Positions 60,595 through 64,000 of a stretch of DNA of 64,000 nucleotides are shown here, in pieces. Source of the stretch: Curtobacterium flaccumfaciens pv. betae (GTDB lineage Bacteria > Actinomycetota > Actinomycetes > Actinomycetales > Microbacteriaceae). The number at the start of each line of letters is the position of its first letter. Positions within the stretch are counted from its first letter, which is position 1. The position numbers were made by a program, and so were the translations under genes. The DNA is taken from contig NZ_JAPJDC010000001.1 in NCBI RefSeq assembly GCF_026241855.1, forward strand, positions 1,612,001 through 1,676,000. Direction: 5' to 3'. The notes beneath the pieces are model-generated. The model did not search any database, was not told the origin of the DNA, and saw nothing but the letters and a program-made list of their open reading frames with translations.

Positions 60595-61329
60595 ATGAAG
60601 GCAGCACCCGAGGACCAGGTCATCCTCCTCGACGTCCAGCGTCTCGACAACGACGTCACCCGCATCGCGCACCGCATCACGTCGTTGCAGAAGGGCGACC
60701 AGCTGACCGAGCTGAGCAAGCAGGCCGCGGCGCTCCGGAGCGAACTCGTCGCCGCCACCGGCGAGGTCGAGGACGCCGAGCGCGACCTCGCCCGCCTGGA
60801 GTCCGACACCGCTGTGGCACAGGCCCGTGTCGAACGCGACACCACGATGCTGCAGAACGTCGCGAACGCGAAGGACGCCGCCGGACTGCAGAGTGAGCTC
60901 GACTCGCTGCAGCGGCGCATCGGCGGCCTCGAGACCGCCGAGCTCGAGATCATGGAGAACCTCGACGGGCTCCGCGCCCGGGTCGGCGACATCGAGGCGA
61001 AGCTCGCCGACGTCGAGGCCGCCCGCGCTGGTCTGGTCGCCGAGCGCGACGCGGAGATCGCCCGGCTCACGGCCGACCGCGAGTCGGCCGAGCAGGCCCG
61101 CGCCGACGTCGCTGCGAAGGTGCCGGCGGAGCTGCTGGCCCTGTACGACCGGCAGCGGGCGCGCTACGGCTTCGGCGCCTCGCTGCTGCAGGGTGGCGTG
61201 TCGACGGCCTCGGGCGTGGCGCTCAACAACTCCGACCTGCAGACCATCCGCCGGGCTGCGCCCGACGACGTGGTGCTGTGCCCCGACAGCGACGCGATCC
61301 TGGTGCGGACGGCCGAGTCCGGGCTGTAG
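60595..61329 (+). CDS. CdsZ-like (C4-type zinc ribbon family) protein with lost cysteines
   Basis: The 244-residue protein is a long coiled coil (about residues 10-180: RLDNDVTRIAHRITSLQKGD and following) with a C-terminal ribbon. In the ribbon only one cysteine is left (VLCPDSDAILVRT); the normal C-x-x-C pairs are VSTAS and CPDS. It starts two bases after the Nif3 gene with AAGGAG, so they are co-translated. Related proteins affect transcription and replication. Confidence 0.88.
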   Translation: MKAAPEDQVILLDVQRLDNDVTRIAHRITSLQKGDQLTELSKQAAALRSELVAATGEVEDAERDLARLESDTAVAQARVERDTTMLQNVANAKDAAGLQSELDSLQRRIGGLETAELEIMENLDGLRARVGDIEAKLADVEAARAGLVAERDAEIARLTADRESAEQARADVAAKVPAELLALYDRQRARYGFGASLLQGGVSTASGVALNNSDLQTIRRAAPDDVVLCPDSDAILVRTAESGL

Positions 61330-61346
61330 TCGCGAGCGACGTCCGT

Positions 61347-61386
61347 GGCGGAGGCGCGGTGCCAGCTGGCACCGCGCCTCCTGACC
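61347..61386. repeat. REP-like element, copy 9
   Basis: GGCGGAGGCGCGGTGCC and its complement meet at AGCT; the outer ends are less paired than in other copies. Confidence 0.75.
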
Positions 61387-61428
61387 GTCGTGCGCTGGTC
61401 GCAACGCGTCGGGGGCGTGCCGCCGAGA

Positions 61429-61506
61429 GGTCACGAACCGTCGGCTGCGGTCCCGCCGGCCGACCGTTGGTGACCGCTCGGCGGACCTGAGCGGGGAGTC
61501 GTGACC
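61429..61506. repeat. 78-bp element, copy 4
   Basis: Begins GGTCACGA, ends TCGTGACC; interior differs from copies 1-3 (GGTCCCGCCGGCCGACCG). Confidence 0.85.
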
Positions 61507-61518
61507 GCGCGCGGCGCC

Positions 61519-61562
61519 TGACGGGAGGCCCGTGGCGGCGCAGCACTGCGCCTCCGGCCCGT
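61519..61562. repeat. REP-like element, copy 10
   Basis: GACGGGAGGC ... GCGCCTCCGGCCCGTC; one insertion in the right arm. Confidence 0.65.
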
Positions 61563-61602
61563 CGTGGGCTGGTCGCAACGCGTCGGGTGCGTGCCGCCGA
61601 GA

Positions 61603-61680
61603 GGTCACGAACTGTCGGCTGCGGTCCCGCCGGCCGACGGTTGGTGACCACTCGGCGGACCTGAGCGGGGAGTCGTAACC
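61603..61680. repeat. 78-bp element, copy 5
   Basis: Begins GGTCACGA, ends TCGTAACC (one change in the right terminus). Confidence 0.82.
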
Positions 61681-61701
61681 GCGCGCGGTGCGCGCGCCGC
61701 C

Positions 61702-61743
61702 TGACGGGAGGCCCGTGGCGGCGCAGCACCGCGCCTCCTGACC
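61702..61743. repeat. REP-like element, copy 11
   Basis: GACGGGAGGC ... GCGCCTCCTGACC, 42 bp. Confidence 0.7.
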
Positions 61744-61785
61744 GTCGTGCGCTGGTCGCAACGCGTCGGGGGCGTGCCGCCGAGA

Positions 61786-61863
61786 GGTCACGAACCGTCG
61801 GCTGCGGTCCTGCCGGCCGACCGTTGGTGACCACTCGGCAGACCCGAGCGGGGAGTCGTGACC
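61786..61863. repeat. 78-bp element, copy 6
   Basis: Begins GGTCACGA, ends TCGTGACC; 34 bp from the 3' end of rnpB. Confidence 0.85.
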
Positions 61864-61896
61864 GCCTGCGCGGGCCAACGCGGCACGGAGAAGGGG

Positions 61897-62263
61897 GCGA
61901 ATGGGCCGGCCGTACGCCGGGTTCTGTCCCGCCGCTTGCACGGCGGTGACGGCCATCTCTCTCGGACCGACGTTGCCGTCGGCCTCCAGCGGTCTACCCG
62001 AGGACTCGGCGAGCAGCCTCAACGTCCTCTGTCTGACCTTGCTCCGGGCGAGGTTTACCGAGCGGATCCGGTCACCCGGACCCCTGGTGGTCTCTTACAC
62101 CACCGTTTCACCCTTACCGACGTCTCCGCCGGCGGTCTGCTTTCTGTGGCACTGTCTCGCGGATTGCTCCGGGTGGGTGTTACCCACCGCCCTGCTCTGT
62201 GGAGCCCGGACGTTCCTCGGCGCTCCCGGGGGAGCGACGCGACCGTCTCACCGACCCATTCGC
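61897..62263 (-). ncRNA. rnpB: RNase P RNA, bacterial class A
   Basis: On the minus strand a 367-nt RNA starts GCGAATGGGTCGG and ends CCGGCCCATTCGC, which form helix P1. The P4 core GAGGAACGTCCGGGCTCC (62219-62202), the ACAGAAAGCAGACCG block and the 3' AGAACCCGGCGTAC are all present. It processes pre-tRNA 5' ends. Ends were set by P1 pairing, so a few bases may differ. Confidence 0.95.
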
Positions 62264-62336
62264 TGGAGCGAGTCTACCCGGCTCCGCGGTGCCCGATGCG
62301 AGGGGAGCCGCACCGACACGCGTACCTGATGAGAAC

Positions 62337-62373
62337 GGGCGTACCTGGTCGGGAGTTCCGACCAGGTACGCCC
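62337..62373. repeat. 37-nt hairpin, copy 5
   Basis: GGGCGTACCTGGT pairs with ACCAGGTACGCCC; 11-base loop of different sequence (CGGGAGTTCCG). Degenerate CAGGNACGCCCGC words follow to 62460. Confidence 0.85.
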
Positions 62374-62463
62374 GATTCGACCAGGTACAGCCGCTAGCAG
62401 GCACGCCCGCGATCAGGGACGCCCGCCACCAGCGCCCGCGACCAGGCACGCCCGCAACGAGGA

Positions 62464-63213
62464 CTAGACGCTGCGCGCCGCCAGGGTCGCGGCGCCGATG
62501 ATGCCGGCGTTGTTGCGGAGCGTCGCGGGGATGATGTCGGCCTGCAGATCGAGCAGCGGGAGGAACTCCTCGTACTGCTTCGAGACCCCGCCGCCGACGA
62601 CGAAGAGCTCGGGGGAGAGCAGGGCCTCGAGCGTCGAGTAGTACTTCTGCAGGCGCTTCGCCCAGTGCTTCCACGACAGGTCGTCGCGCTCCTTGGCGGC
62701 GAACGAGGCGCGCGACTCGGCATCGTGCCCCTCGATCTCCAGGTGCCCGAGCTCCGAGTTGACGATGAGCACGCCGTCGTTGATGAGCGCGGTGCCGATG
62801 CCGGTGCCGAGCGTCGTCACGATGACCAGCCCGTCCTTGCCCTTGGCCGCGCCGAACTGCTGCTCGGCGAACCCGGCGGCGTCGGCGTCGTTGACGAAGT
62901 GGATGGAGCGGCCGAGTTCCTTCTCGAACAGTGCCTCGGCCTCGAAGCCGATCCACTTCTTCGACACGTTCGCGGCGGACATCGTCTTGCCGTCCCGCAC
63001 GATCGCCGGGAAGCAGACGCCGACGGGGACGTCGTCACCGGGGGCGAGCTCGCCGATGATCTCCTTGACCACCGCCGTGATGTCCTGGGGCTTCCCGCCC
63101 TCGGGCGTGGCCTTCTTGATGCGGTCCGTGGTGAGGGCGCCGGACGCGACGTCGACGATCGCGCCCTTGATGCCCGTACCACCGATGTCGACGCCGACTG
63201 CGAGGGAGGTCAT
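62464..63213 (-). CDS. ppgK: Polyphosphate glucokinase
   Basis: The 249-residue ROK-type kinase has the phosphate loop VGVDIGGTGIKGAIVD, NDADAAGFAEQQFG, TTLGTGIGTALIND and ELGHLEI. Actinobacterial PpgK uses polyphosphate or ATP to phosphorylate glucose. ATG 63213 has a GGCACGACAACCTC leader with no strong SD. It follows map on the same strand, 41 bp away. Confidence 0.93.
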   Translation of the reverse strand: MTSLAVGVDIGGTGIKGAIVDVASGALTTDRIKKATPEGGKPQDITAVVKEIIGELAPGDDVPVGVCFPAIVRDGKTMSAANVSKKWIGFEAEALFEKELGRSIHFVNDADAAGFAEQQFGAAKGKDGLVIVTTLGTGIGTALINDGVLIVNSELGHLEIEGHDAESRASFAAKERDDLSWKHWAKRLQKYYSTLEALLSPELFVVGGGVSKQYEEFLPLLDLQADIIPATLRNNAGIIGAATLAARSV

Positions 63214-63254
63214 GAGGTTGTCGTGCCTTTCGGTTGCCTGCCGGAGGTGTCCGG

Positions 63255-64000
63255 TCAGGAGACGGTGAGGAGCTCCGCGCCGCGTTCGGTGACGACGAGG
63301 GTGTGCTCGAACTGCGCGGTCCACGACTTGTCACGGGTCGAGACCGTCCAGTCGTCGGACCAGATGTCGGCCTCGATGCCGCCGAGCGTGAGCATGGGTT
63401 CGATGGTGAACACCATGCCGGGTTCGATCACCGTGTCGTACTGCGGTGCGTCGTAGTGGGGGATGATCAGGCCGGAGTGGAAGGCACGACCGACGCCGTG
63501 TCCGGTGTAGTCGCGGACGACGCCGTAGCCGAAGCGCTTCGCGTACGCCTCGATGGCACGACCGATCACGTTGACCTGCCGGCCCGGGGCGACGGCCCTG
63601 ATGCCGCGACGCAGTGCCTCTTCGGTGCGTGTCACCAGGTCCGACACCTCGGGTGCTGCCTGCCCGACGACGAACGTGCGGTTCGTGTCGCCGTGCATGC
63701 CGTCCTTGTAGGCGGTGATGTCGATGTTGACGAGGTCGCCCTCCTGCAGGACGGTGTCGTCGGGGATGCCGTGGCAGATGACCTCGTTGAGGCTCGAGCA
63801 GAGCGACTTCGGGTAGCCGCGGTACCCGAGCGTGGAGGGGTAGGCGCCGTGTGCGACGACGAACTCGTGCCCGATCCGGTCCAGCTCGTCGGTGGTCACA
63901 CCGGGGCGGATGGCCTCGCCGACGGCGTCGATGGCCTGCGACGCGATGCGTCCGGCGACGCGGATGCGCTCGACCTCGTCCGGTGTGTAGGTGTCACCGA
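63255..64000 (-). CDS. map: Methionine aminopeptidase type I (5' end outside window)
   Basis: The visible 248 codons contain the five metal ligands: D in NIDITAY, D in [10 protein letters not shown] in [12 protein letters not shown] in VFTIEPM and E in QFEHTLVV, and the substrate histidine in EVICHGIPD. It removes N-terminal methionine from nascent proteins. The upstream part ([19 protein letters not shown]) continues past the right edge, so the N-terminus is missing. Confidence 0.95.
   Translation of the reverse strand, partial: GDTYTPDEVERIRVAGRIASQAIDAVGEAIRPGVTTDELDRIGHEFVVAHGAYPSTLGYRGYPKSLCSSLNEVICHGIPDDTVLQEGDLVNIDITAYKDGMHGDTNRTFVVGQAAPEVSDLVTRTEEALRRGIRAVAPGRQVNVIGRAIEAYAKRFGYGVVRDYTGHGVGRAFHSGLIIPHYDAPQYDTVIEPGMVFTIEPMLTLGGIEADIWSDDWTVSTRDKSWTAQFEHTLVVTERGAELLTVS

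Larger units (their letters stand above)
61330..61896. other. Intergenic island: three 78-bp elements alternating with REPs
   Basis: No gene seen. Order: REP 9, 78-mer 4, REP 10, 78-mer 5, REP 11, 78-mer 6, then rnpB. Repeat unit lengths 174 and 183 bp. Confidence 0.8.

Noticed and set aside
62264..62463. Small gene between rnpB and ppgK
   Set aside because: Short frames there consist of GGGCGTACC repeat words and have no ribosome site.

Overview
The window is a high-GC (roughly 70%) actinobacterial chromosome segment. The gene set (phenolic acid decarboxylase, many LacI/TetR/MarR/ArsR/AraC regulators, exported low-complexity proteins, a rifampin ADP-ribosyltransferase, PEP carboxylase, polyphosphate glucokinase, a class A RNase P RNA and a lineage-typical degenerate CdsZ-like protein) fits a plant- or soil-associated Microbacteriaceae member, most like Curtobacterium. 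That is an inference from content and style, not a database result. No tRNA, rRNA, transposase, integrase, prophage or CRISPR was seen. Many genes appear leaderless: a TANNNT hexamer lies 6-7 nt before the start codon.

Layout. 1-2.6 kb: a LacI regulator cut by the left edge, a 2H phosphoesterase with a tandem LacI operator in front, and a second LacI regulator. 2.7-7.4 kb: exported proteins around a TetR regulator of gamma-butyrolactone-receptor type; a 12-bp palindrome (AGACGWTCGTCT) sits upstream of each unit and again before a glycosyltransferase at 21 kb, so a local regulon is likely. 7.5-9.1 kb: YgiB/YgiC-like pair. 9.2-14.3 kb: Arr, a TetR/hydrolase/membrane-protein operon, an SDR, a frameshifted MFS exporter and GrpB. 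14.3-19.7 kb: a secreted SnoaL-like protein, a hydroxycinnamate unit (MarR, PadC, esterase) and an arsenate/chromate unit (ArsC, ChrA, ArsR-phosphatase fusion). 19.9-36.6 kb: glycosyltransferase, lipoproteins, SDRs, AraC, acetyltransferase, a methyltransferase broken by a stop codon, Zn alcohol dehydrogenase, GH16 glucanase, a MetE-like protein, DUF1684, a TehA/SLAC1 channel and a histidine phosphatase.

36.8-44 kb: three overlapping flavin monooxygenase genes converge on a three-gene amino-acid-type ABC transporter, probably a sulfur- or organic-nutrient-scavenging unit. 44-49 kb: DUF4287, a zinc-ribbon nuclease, a hydrolase fused to a dehydrogenase gamma subunit followed by its GMC flavoprotein, and a GIY-YIG protein. 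49.6-51.2 kb: iron unit (siderophore-interacting protein and heme oxygenase under a DtxR-type box). 51.4-61.3 kb: PEP carboxylase, a Bcr-type exporter, an anti-sigma pair, AraC, a hydrolase, an Ala/Pro-rich protein, Nif3 and a CdsZ-like protein. 61.9-64 kb: rnpB, ppgK and map (cut by the right edge).

The main feature not explained by genes is a set of intergenic palindromic elements of fixed length: about 42-bp REP-like elements at 3' ends, six 78-bp elements with 8-bp inverted termini, five 42-bp palindromes (at least four with covarying arms), and five 37-nt hairpins (13-bp stem, 11-nt loop). They fill most of the long gaps.
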